Positions 38,428 to 47,041 of a DNA stretch of 64,000 bases are shown piece by piece. Origin of the DNA: Arsenicicoccus dermatophilus (GTDB lineage Bacteria > Actinomycetota > Actinomycetes > Actinomycetales > Dermatophilaceae). Each line of letters starts with the position of its first letter. The first letter of the stretch is position 1. The stretch spans positions 992,001 through 1,056,000 of the forward strand of contig NZ_JAKZHU010000001.1 in NCBI RefSeq assembly GCF_022568795.1, read 5' to 3'. Under the pieces are notes generated by a model, which was not told the DNA's origin, made no database searches, and worked only from the letters and a program-made list of their open reading frames with translations. Both the position numbers and the translations under genes were made by a program.

Positions 38428-38762
38428 GCACGCCGCAGCCTCGTGCACCTGCTGACCGCGCCGTGGGCGCAGTCCCGCACCGTGGTCGGACTACCCCTCG
38501 GTCCCGGAGCGGATGCGGTGCTCGTGATGGTGGGGGAGCAGCCCACCTGGATCGTCGAGGTGGCCGGTCGCCCGCCACGCCAGGCGGTGCTGCAGGTGCG
38601 TGGCGAGCTGACCGAGGGGGTCGAATCGAGCTGCGCAGCCCGCGAGGCACCTGGGTGGCCACCTCGCCCGTCGCGCGGGTGGATCGCGCGGCGCTGGCGG
38701 ATCTGCTCGACGAGGTGGCCGGGGAGACCCCGCCCTGGGGTCGCGGCGACGACGCGCGGTGA
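38428..38762 (+). pseudogene. Membrane protein gene, 3' part after the IS, with a second frameshift
   Basis: This continues the gene begun at 35842 in the same frame (ARRSLVHLLTAPWAQSRTVV ... PTWIVEVAGRPPRQAVL). The frame then shifts at the GGGGG run 38616-38620: after ELTEG the family-like sequence goes on one frame over (GRIELRSPRGTWVATSPVAR ... to the TGA at 38760). One added G restores a C-terminal segment of about 111 residues and a total of about 503. The segment is soluble, with beta-strand-like alternation. ATG 38407 upstream lies inside the IS end and is probably not a real start. Confidence 0.65.
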
Positions 38763-38794
38763 CTCTCACCCGGCCGCGCCTCTATCCTGCGCGG

Positions 38795-39403
38795 GTGACC
38801 CCGCTCAACCTGCCCTTCGACCCGATCGCCCGCGCCGAGCTGACCTGGCGGGAGCGGTGGGGCGACGAGGCGCCCGCCACCCAGATGGCGACGGCCACCA
38901 GCCTGCTGCGGGTCGCCCAGGTGCTGACCATGCAGCTCGACCAGGCGTGCGGTCGGCACGGGCTGACCTTCGCGCGCTACGAGGCGCTGGTGCTGCTGGC
39001 CTTCGCCCGGGCGAGGGGGCTGCCGATGACGCGCATCGGGGAGCGGCTGATGGTGCACCCGACGAGCGCCACGAGCATCGTGCAGCGGCTCGAGACCCAG
39101 GGTTTCGTGCGGCGGGTGCCCAACCCGGACGACGGTCGGGGGACCCTGGCGCAGATCACCGACGCGGGCCGGGCGGTCATGGAGGCGGCGACGGCCGACC
39201 TGCACGCCCTGGGCTTCGGGCTGGACGTGCTCGACGACGCCGAGCACGCACAGCTCTTCGGCGTGCTGCGCCGGGTGCGGGTGGCGGCGGGGGACTTCGC
39301 CGACGGCGAGGACCCGGCCGAGGACGAGGACACCGTCCACGCCGGGCCGGAGCGCGCCGGGCACGGACAACTACTAGGACGTCCACGTATGTTGTCGCCA
39401 TGA
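38795..39403 (+). CDS. MarR-family transcriptional regulator
   Basis: A 202-residue winged-helix regulator: dimerisation helices around VLTMQLDQACGRHGLTFARY, recognition region GERLMVHPTSATSIVQRLETQGFVRRVPNPDDGR and the wing, then a C-terminal helix and an acidic tail. GTG 38795 is 6 nt after TATCCT (leaderless). The stop overlaps the start of the mutase gene by 4 nt (ATGA). MarR genes often precede this mutase in actinomycetes and probably sense an acyl-CoA or fatty acid. Confidence 0.88.
   Translation: MTPLNLPFDPIARAELTWRERWGDEAPATQMATATSLLRVAQVLTMQLDQACGRHGLTFARYEALVLLAFARARGLPMTRIGERLMVHPTSATSIVQRLETQGFVRRVPNPDDGRGTLAQITDAGRAVMEAATADLHALGFGLDVLDDAEHAQLFGVLRRVRVAAGDFADGEDPAEDEDTVHAGPERAGHGQLLGRPRMLSP
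39372..39389 (+). promoter_or_regulatory. Candidate MarR operator overlapping the icmA promoter
   Basis: TACTAGGACGTCCACGTA is a near-palindrome (14 of 18 positions) centred on GGACGTCC. It abuts TATGTT (39388-39393), the probable -10 of the mutase gene 6 nt before ATG 39400. A regulator bound here would block an internal promoter at the end of its own gene. Confidence 0.5.
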
Positions 39404-41202
39404 CGATCCAGGAGACCCAGCGCAGCGACTCCACCACCCCCGAGCACCGCAGCCAGGGCCGCAGCCGGTGGCAGGCGCGGTACGACGAGGCGGTGGCCAC
39501 GGGCCGCCTCCGCCAGGCCGACTTCACCACCCTGTCCGGCCTCGAGGTCGAGCCGGTCTACGGCCCCACCGACGAGCAGGCGGCCGCCGACGAGCGCATG
39601 GACCGCATCGGCTGGCCCGGCGAGTTCCCCTACACCCGAGGGCTGCACGCCACCGGCTATCGCGGGCGCACCTGGACGATCCGGCAGTTCGCCGGGTTCG
39701 GCAACGCCGTGCAGACCAACGAGCGCTACAAGATGATCCTCGCGCGCGGCGGCGGCGGGCTGTCCGTGGCCTTCGACATGCCCACGCTGATGGGGCGCGA
39801 CTCGGACGACCCGATGAGCCTCGGCGAGGTGGGTCACTGCGGCGTCGCCGTCGACTCGGCCGCCGACATGGACATCCTGTTCAGCGACATCCCGATGGGC
39901 GACACCACCACGTCGATGACGGTGTCCGGGCCCGCCGTCCCGGTGTTCTGCATGTACCTCGTGGCCGCCGAGCGTCAGGGCGTGGACGTGGGCACCCTCA
40001 ACGGGACCCTGCAGACGGACATCTTCAAGGAGTACATCGCCCAGAAGGAGTGGCTCTTCGCGCCCGAGCCGCACCTGCGCCTCATCGGCGACCTGATGGA
40101 GTACTGCGACCAGAACATCAAGGCCTACAAGCCGCTCTCGGTCTCCGGCTACCACATCCGCGAGGCCGGGGCGACGGCGGCGCAGGAGCTGGCGTTCACC
40201 CTTGCCGACGGCTTCGGCTACGTCGAGCTGGGGCTGTCCCGCGGGCTGGACGTCAACTCGTTCGCGCCGGGCCTGTCCTTCTTCTTCGACGCCCACGTGG
40301 ACTTCTTCGAGGAGATCGCGAAGTTCCGTGCCGCGCGGCGCATCTGGGCCCGCTGGATGCGGGACGTGTATGGCGCGACGAGCGAGAAGGCCATGCAGCT
40401 GCGCTTCCACACCCAGACCGCCGGGGTCTCGCTGACCGCGCAGCAGCCCTACAACAACGTCGTGCGCACCGCCGTCGAGGCGCTCGCGGGCGTCCTGGGT
40501 GGCACCAACTCGCTGCACACCAACGCCCTGGACGAGACCCTGGCGCTGCCGACCGAGCAGTCGGCCGAGATCGCCCTGCGCACCCAGCAGGTGATCATGG
40601 AGGAGACGGGTGTCACGAACGTCGCGGATCCGCTGGGCGGTTCGTGGTACGTCGAGGCGCTGACCGACCGCATCGAGGCCGAGGCGGAGGCGATCTTCAC
40701 CCGCATCCTGGCGATGGGCACGACGCGGGTCGACTCGACGGACAAGCCGCGCCTGGCCGAGGCGGTGCGCGAGGCCGTGCAGTCCGGTGCGGACGCGCCC
40801 GGCATGCCGATGACCTCGGGGATCCTGCACGGGATCGAGGAGGGCTGGTTCATGCTCGAGATCGGCGACGCGGCCTTCCGCCACCAGATCGCGCTGGAGG
40901 AGGGGACCAAGAAGATCGTCGGGGTCAACTGCCTCACCGAGTCGGTGAGCTCCGAGCTCGACATCCTGCGGGTCTCGCACGAGGTGGAGCGTGAGCAGGT
41001 GGCAACCCTCGGCCGGCGCCGGGCCGGGCGCAAGGAGGAGATCGCCCGGGACGCCGTCGAGCGGATGGTCAAGGTGTCCCGCACGAGCGACAACATGATC
41101 CCGGCCATGCTCGACGCGGTCCGCGCCGAGGCGACGCTGGGCGAGATCTGCGACGCGTTGCGCGAGGAGTGGGGCATCTATCGCGAGCCCGCCCGCTTCT
41201 GA
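39400..41202 (+). CDS. icmA: Isobutyryl-CoA mutase-type large subunit
   Basis: A 600-residue acyl-CoA mutase large subunit without a cobalamin domain, so it needs a separate B12-binding small subunit not encoded here. Substrate residues point to isobutyryl-/n-butyryl-CoA rather than methylmalonyl-CoA: Phe97 in TIRQFAGFG and Gln215 in EYIAQKEW replace the Tyr89 and Arg207 of methylmalonyl-CoA mutase, with the same spacing of 118. The active-site histidine is in [14 protein letters not shown]. It would link valine/isobutyrate carbon to butyryl-CoA and so to Ccr. ATG 39400 overlaps the MarR stop and follows TATGTT at 6 nt. Confidence 0.9.
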   Translation: MTIQETQRSDSTTPEHRSQGRSRWQARYDEAVATGRLRQADFTTLSGLEVEPVYGPTDEQAAADERMDRIGWPGEFPYTRGLHATGYRGRTWTIRQFAGFGNAVQTNERYKMILARGGGGLSVAFDMPTLMGRDSDDPMSLGEVGHCGVAVDSAADMDILFSDIPMGDTTTSMTVSGPAVPVFCMYLVAAERQGVDVGTLNGTLQTDIFKEYIAQKEWLFAPEPHLRLIGDLMEYCDQNIKAYKPLSVSGYHIREAGATAAQELAFTLADGFGYVELGLSRGLDVNSFAPGLSFFFDAHVDFFEEIAKFRAARRIWARWMRDVYGATSEKAMQLRFHTQTAGVSLTAQQPYNNVVRTAVEALAGVLGGTNSLHTNALDETLALPTEQSAEIALRTQQVIMEETGVTNVADPLGGSWYVEALTDRIEAEAEAIFTRILAMGTTRVDSTDKPRLAEAVREAVQSGADAPGMPMTSGILHGIEEGWFMLEIGDAAFRHQIALEEGTKKIVGVNCLTESVSSELDILRVSHEVEREQVATLGRRRAGRKEEIARDAVERMVKVSRTSDNMIPAMLDAVRAEATLGEICDALREEWGIYREPARF

Positions 41203-41262
41203 AGGACCTTTCGGGCGCGCGGGTTTTCGCCATACCTGCGACGCTGCGACAGAATGAGCCGT

Positions 41263-42198
41263 ATGACGAGCCAGCCGTTCCCCGGCGCCGCTGCACGTGG
41301 CGCGGTCGACCTGTCCGGACTGTCCACCACCTCCGGGGGCGCGCCCCGGACGCCCGCCGGGCAGGGGGAGGCCCCGGCACAGCCCGCCGGCGGTTCGCGC
41401 GTCGTGGTCGAGGCCACGGACGCCACGATCCAGCAGATCATGCAGCAGTCGGTCAAGCACCCGGTCGTCCTGCTGGTGTGGAGCGGTCGTCAGGGCGGCG
41501 CCGAGACCGTCTCCGACTTCGCCGCCGTCGCCGAGGCGTCGGGTGGTCGGTTCCTGCTCGCCACCGTCGACGTCGACGCCTCGCCGGGTCTGGCCCAGGC
41601 CCTCGGGGTCCAGCAGATCCCGATGGCCGTGGGCCTGCTGCAGGGTCAGCCGGTCCCGCTGTTCGTCGGACCGCAGCCCCGCGAGGTCATCCAGCGGTAT
41701 GTCGACGAGCTCGCCAAGGTCGCCGTCGCCAACGGGGTCACCGGCCGGGTCGAGGGCGCGGACGCCGCCCCCGAGCTGCCGCCTCTGTCGCCGGAGCACG
41801 AGGAGGCCTATGCCGCCCTCGACCGGGGTGACTTCGACGCCGCCCGCGCGGCGTACGACAAGGCGCTGGCCAAGGACCCCAAGGACCGCGACGCCGCGAT
41901 CGGCAAGGCCCAGGTCGACCTGCTCCAGCGCACCACCGGGGTCGACCTGCTCGCCGCCCGCGCGGCGGCGGCCGCGGACCCGTCCGACGTCGACGCCCAG
42001 CTGCTCGTGGCCGACCTGGATGTCATGGGCGGCCACGTGGAGGACGCCTTCCTGCGCCTGGTCGACCTGGTCCGCACCCTGGCGGGCGACGACCGGGAGC
42101 GGGTGCGGCTGCACCTGGTCCAGCTCTTCGACGTCGTCGGGGCCGAGGACCCGCGTGTCAAGAAGGGGCGCACGGCCCTGATGTCCGCGCTCTTCTGA
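41263..42198 (+). CDS. Thioredoxin-fold/TPR protein (CnoX/YbbN-like)
   Basis: A 311-residue protein with an N-terminal disordered tail (GAVDLSGLSTTSGG), a thioredoxin fold (VVLLVWSGRQGGAETVSDF, ATVDVDASPGLAQALGVQQIPMAVGLLQGQP) and a C-terminal TPR region (YAALDRGDFDAARAAYDKALAKDPKDRD, DAFLRLVDLVRTLAGDDRERVR). The CxxC is replaced by SGRQ, so it is not a redox enzyme; related proteins are holdases that hand clients to chaperonins. ATG 41263 fits a leaderless start after CAGAAT; ATG 41254 is an alternative. Confidence 0.85.
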   Translation: MTSQPFPGAAARGAVDLSGLSTTSGGAPRTPAGQGEAPAQPAGGSRVVVEATDATIQQIMQQSVKHPVVLLVWSGRQGGAETVSDFAAVAEASGGRFLLATVDVDASPGLAQALGVQQIPMAVGLLQGQPVPLFVGPQPREVIQRYVDELAKVAVANGVTGRVEGADAAPELPPLSPEHEEAYAALDRGDFDAARAAYDKALAKDPKDRDAAIGKAQVDLLQRTTGVDLLAARAAAAADPSDVDAQLLVADLDVMGGHVEDAFLRLVDLVRTLAGDDRERVRLHLVQLFDVVGAEDPRVKKGRTALMSALF

Positions 42199-42317
42199 GC
42201 CGGCCGCCACCCCGGGCACGGTGGGTCTGAGGACCACCGCGTCCGGGGCCCGGGTGGGCGAGGCCACCCTGCGGCGGCGGGACCACGGGGCCGAGGGGCG
42301 GCGAGATCGGTGGTGGC

Positions 42318-43103
42318 TCAGCGCTGGTCGGCGGGCAGGCAGGTGCGCATCGCCGCGGCGACCTCGCCCACCGCGGTCGGGGTGCCCGCCACGTGCCAGA
42401 CGTGCCCGCCCACCTCGACCAGCTCGGTCACGCCCCCTGCGGCCTCGACGAGGGCGCGTCCGGGATACCAGTCCCAGGGGTGGCAGTCCGCCTGGTACCA
42501 CACGCCCAGCCTCCCGGCGGCCACCCAGGACAGGTCCACCGACGCCGAGCCGAGCATCCGCACCGTGGCGCACCTCTTGGTCGCCTCGGCCCAGGGGGCG
42601 ATCATCTCGGGCCGGTCGAAGCGGGTCGGGTGCAGATAGGTCGCGGCGCTGACCAGGGCGAGGGGCTGGTCCTCGACCGGGCTGACGGGCACGCCGTTGC
42701 GGCTCGTCGGGTGCTCGCGGCCGCCGAGCCACAGCTCGTCGGTCTGCGGGTGGTAGACCGCGCCGAGCACCGGCCCGTCCGCGTCGACCAGAGCGAGCGC
42801 GGAGCACCAGTGGGTCATCCCCCCGAGGAAGTTGTAGGTCCCGTCGACCGGGTCGATGTACCACGTCCGTCCCGTGGTGCCGCCCTCGGACGTGCCTTCC
42901 TCGCCGATCATCCCGTCGTCGGGGCGCTCGGCGCGAAACCGGGTGCTGACGAGCTCCTCGGCGGCATGGTCGGCGGCGGTCACCACGTCGGAGACGGAGG
43001 TCTTGCGCTCGCCCTCGAGCCCCTCCGATCGCATCTGCAGGGCCAGGGCGCCCGCGGTGCGCACCAGGTCGGCGGCCAGCGCGAGGTCGTCGGCAAAGGT
43101 CAT
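42318..43103 (-). CDS. Inositol-monophosphatase-family phosphatase
   Basis: A 261-residue metal-dependent phosphatase with both family motifs: IGEEGTSEG (metal Glu) and WYIDPVDGTYNFLGG (DPxDGT), plus the C-terminal DCHPWDWYPGRALVEAAGG (WDxxxG region). Substrates could be inositol phosphate, histidinol phosphate or fructose bisphosphate; the sequence does not decide. TAGGCT is 6 nt before the ATG (leaderless). It converges on the thioredoxin/TPR gene. Confidence 0.88.
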   Translation of the reverse strand: MTFADDLALAADLVRTAGALALQMRSEGLEGERKTSVSDVVTAADHAAEELVSTRFRAERPDDGMIGEEGTSEGGTTGRTWYIDPVDGTYNFLGGMTHWCSALALVDADGPVLGAVYHPQTDELWLGGREHPTSRNGVPVSPVEDQPLALVSAATYLHPTRFDRPEMIAPWAEATKRCATVRMLGSASVDLSWVAAGRLGVWYQADCHPWDWYPGRALVEAAGGVTELVEVGGHVWHVAGTPTAVGEVAAAMRTCLPADQR

Positions 43104-43223
43104 GCGGTCAGCCTAGCCGCGCGGACGGATCCTGCCGTATGACGGCCCTGCGGGCAATGGCCTGCCCAGCGCGTCGGACGCCGCGCCCACCGACCCGGCC
43201 GGGCCGACGGGCGCGGCATACCC

Positions 43224-43436
43224 TCATCGGGTCGCTCGGTCGTCCTCGGCCGTCGCCCGCAGCCCGAAGCCCGCGAGGAGCAGCCCGGCGCCGCCCCACT
43301 GCAACCCCTTGGCCAGGGAGCCGCGCAGCCACCACTCCCCACTCCGGGCGCACCAGGAGCAGGACGCCGAGGCCGACGAGGCACAACAGCCCGAGGGCGA
43401 GCAGGAGCGTGCCGGCGAGGCGTCGTAGGCCCCGGT

Positions 43437-43440
<4 letters not shown>
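43224..43440 (-). pseudogene. Small membrane protein gene broken by a 7-bp tandem duplication
   Basis: From ATG 43440 the frame gives [20 protein letters not shown] and more hydrophobic sequence to LLVRPEW, after which it loses sense. A neighbouring frame continues (WLRGSLAKGLQWGGAGLLLAGF ... RATAEDDRATR, stop at 43224). A tandem duplication of 7 bp (43332-43338 and 43339-43345) sits at the break, and deleting one copy restores a 69-residue protein with two membrane helices. The gene overlaps the pgm stop by 4 nt, as in an operon. Function unknown. Confidence 0.75.
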
Positions 43441-45101
<1,661 letters not shown>

Positions 45102-45148
45102 GGGCTCATCCTCGCAAGCCGGCCGGGCTGCTGCACCTCGCAGGCCGG

Positions 45149-45237
45149 GCCGACCGCCGCCGACGAGCAGGTATGGCGGTCGGCTCGGTCTGTCACTACC
45201 ATGCCTTAGCCCGCTGACCTGCATCGATGTAGCGCAG
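45149..45237 (+). promoter_or_regulatory. Inverted repeats upstream of the permease gene
   Basis: Two structures sit in the divergent pgm/permease gap. One is a 10-bp perfect inverted repeat GCCGACCGCC/GGCGGTCGGC (45149-45158 with 45175-45184, 16-nt spacer). The other is a 24-nt near-palindrome (45214-45237) centred on CATCGATG, with 9 of 12 base pairs symmetric and outer CTG/CAG arms. The second lies about 42 nt before the permease start and looks like a repressor site. Confidence 0.45.
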
Positions 45238-45278
45238 GGTAGGGCAGCAGTGACTCCCCGCTCGTGGAAGGCCTCCCC

Positions 45279-46253
45279 GTGGACCTGTCAGCCCTCCGCC
45301 GCAGCCCCCTGGCTCCGGCGTTGCTCCTGCTGGGGGTCCTCGCGGCCCTGGCGATGTGGTCCCGAGCGCCGGTCGCCGGGGCGGTGGCCGACCACCCCGC
45401 CCTCCAGGCCTGGCTGACGACGATGCTGTCCATGTCGGTGCAGGCCCTGCCCTTCCTGGTGCTGGGGGTGCTGCTGTCGTCGGCCATCAGCGTCCTCGTG
45501 CCGCCGCGGCTGCTGGAGCGCGCGCTGCCCGCCAACCCGGTGGCGGCCGTCCCCGTGGCCGGCACCGCAGGCATCCTGCTCCCCGGCTGCGAGTGCGCCT
45601 CGGTGCCGGTGAGCTCGGCCCTCATGCGCAGCGGGGTCGCCCCCGCCGTGGCCCTGACCTTCCAGCTGGCGGCGCCTGCGGTCAACCCGGTCGTCCTCGC
45701 GTCGACCGCGGTGGCCTTCGGCGGCAGCTGGACCATGGTCACGGCGCGGTTCCTCGCGTCCTGGCTGACGGCCGTGGTCGTGGGGCTGGTCTGGATCAAG
45801 CTCGGCAAGGACCACGTGCCCGCGATCCGCGCGCGGCACGAGCACGAGCACGGACGCTGGCGGGCGCTCATGGACGAGCTGTCGCACGACGTGCTGCAGG
45901 CCGGCGGCTACCTGGTCGTCGGCGCGACGATCGCCGCTACCCTCAACGTCGTCGTGCCGACCGAGTGGGTCGGCACCGTCGCCGGCAACCCGGTGCTGTC
46001 GGTGCTGGCCCTGGCGCTGCTTGCGATGATCGTCGCCGTCTGCTCGGAGGCCGATGCCTTCGTGGCGGCCGGCCTCTCGGCCTTCTCGCCGCTGGCTCAG
46101 CTCGTCTTCATGGTCGTGGGGCCGGTCGTCGACATCAAGCTCATCGCCATGCAGGTCGGGACCTACGGCAAGAAGTTCGCGCTCGTCTTCGTCCCCCTCA
46201 CCCTCGTCGTCGCGCTCAACTGCGCCAACTGGATCGGAACCCTGCTGCTGTGA
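45279..46253 (+). CDS. Permease of the PF03773 (ArsP_1/DUF318) family
   Basis: A 324-residue protein with about eight membrane helices. The family core includes [35 protein letters not shown] (conserved Cys-Glu-Cys), [25 protein letters not shown] and GPVVDIKL. A cytoplasmic loop carries [11 protein letters not shown], a His-rich potential metal site. The substrate is unknown; metal ions or organoarsenicals are proposed for relatives. GTG 45279 has GGAAGG at 7 nt; GTG 45264 lacks a site. It overlaps the next gene by 4 nt. Confidence 0.88.
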   Translation: MDLSALRRSPLAPALLLLGVLAALAMWSRAPVAGAVADHPALQAWLTTMLSMSVQALPFLVLGVLLSSAISVLVPPRLLERALPANPVAAVPVAGTAGILLPGCECASVPVSSALMRSGVAPAVALTFQLAAPAVNPVVLASTAVAFGGSWTMVTARFLASWLTAVVVGLVWIKLGKDHVPAIRARHEHEHGRWRALMDELSHDVLQAGGYLVVGATIAATLNVVVPTEWVGTVAGNPVLSVLALALLAMIVAVCSEADAFVAAGLSAFSPLAQLVFMVVGPVVDIKLIAMQVGTYGKKFALVFVPLTLVVALNCANWIGTLLL

Positions 46254-46930
46254 AGCGTCCTGTGCAAGCCGCCCTGCTGCTGGCCGTCGCGGTGACGACG
46301 GCGGGCATCATCCTCAACGGCACCTACCTCAACCTCGTCCGGCCGACGATGCGCTGGCCGCTGCTCGCGACCGCCGCCGTCCTCGCCGCGTGCGGGGTGA
46401 CGCTGCTGCTGGCCCGGCGCGACGAGCACGAGCACGACCACCGCGCCTCGCGCATGGGGATCGCCCTGGCCCTGCCCTTCGTGGCGATGGCGGTCGTGCC
46501 GATCAACCCGCTGACCTCGTGGTCGGCCGACCGCTCCCAGGTCGACATGGGCGGGGACCCCTCGGGCAGCTTCGACCCGCTGCCCGACGACGAGGTCCTC
46601 ACGATGAACGTGTCGGACTTCGTGGACCGGGCGACCTTCGACAGCCAGTCCTCCCTCACGGGCCGCAAGGTGCGGCTCGTGGGCTTCGTCTCCCCGGACG
46701 GCGACGGGTGGGCGGTGACCCGCATCCGGGTCAAGTGCTGCGCAGCCGACGCCCGGCCGTTCAAGGTGGGCGTCGTCGGGGTCCCGGCCCCGCCGAAGGA
46801 CTCGTGGGTCGAGGCCGTCGGCACCTGGGTCGCCCGCCCGCCCTACTCCGGTGAGGGCCGGGTGACCTGGCCGCAGCTGCGGGACGCGGTGGTCAGGTCG
46901 GTGCCGGCGGAGCCCAACCCCTACGAGTGA
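46250..46930 (+). CDS. TIGR03943-family protein (YcgQ-like), permease partner
   Basis: A 226-residue protein with two N-terminal helices, a His-rich linker (RRDEHEHDHRASR), a third helix, and a C-terminal extracytoplasmic domain with VRLVGFVSPDGDGWAVTRIRVKCCAADARP (conserved CC). Homologues pair with PF03773 permeases as two-gene operons; the function is unproven but probably metal-related. The GTG start overlaps the permease stop (GTGA). Confidence 0.85.
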   Translation: MKRPVQAALLLAVAVTTAGIILNGTYLNLVRPTMRWPLLATAAVLAACGVTLLLARRDEHEHDHRASRMGIALALPFVAMAVVPINPLTSWSADRSQVDMGGDPSGSFDPLPDDEVLTMNVSDFVDRATFDSQSSLTGRKVRLVGFVSPDGDGWAVTRIRVKCCAADARPFKVGVVGVPAPPKDSWVEAVGTWVARPPYSGEGRVTWPQLRDAVVRSVPAEPNPYE

Positions 46931-46974
46931 CGGCCTCCCGGCTCCGGGGCGCATCCCGACCCGGCGGTACGACA

Positions 46975-47023
46975 ACAGGCCCCGTGCCCGGCCCCCCTGC
47001 AGGGAGGCGGGCACGGGGCCTGT
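46975..47023. terminator. Bidirectional terminator between permease operon and alpha-glucan operon
   Basis: A 16-bp perfect stem (46975-46990 with 47008-47023) has a 17-nt loop that is itself partly self-complementary. It lies between two convergent units. Confidence 0.75.
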
Positions 47024-47041
47024 CGCACCAGGACCGGTCGG

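Noticed and set aside
42199-42317. A terminator or small gene between the thioredoxin/TPR gene and the phosphatase gene
   Set aside because: Only a 6-bp imperfect hairpin could be found, and the open frames there are arginine/proline-rich with no ribosome site.
38977-42864. A 1295-codon open frame on the minus strand across the mutase and thioredoxin/TPR genes
   Set aside because: Antisense to well-supported genes on the plus strand; low-complexity product with no domain.
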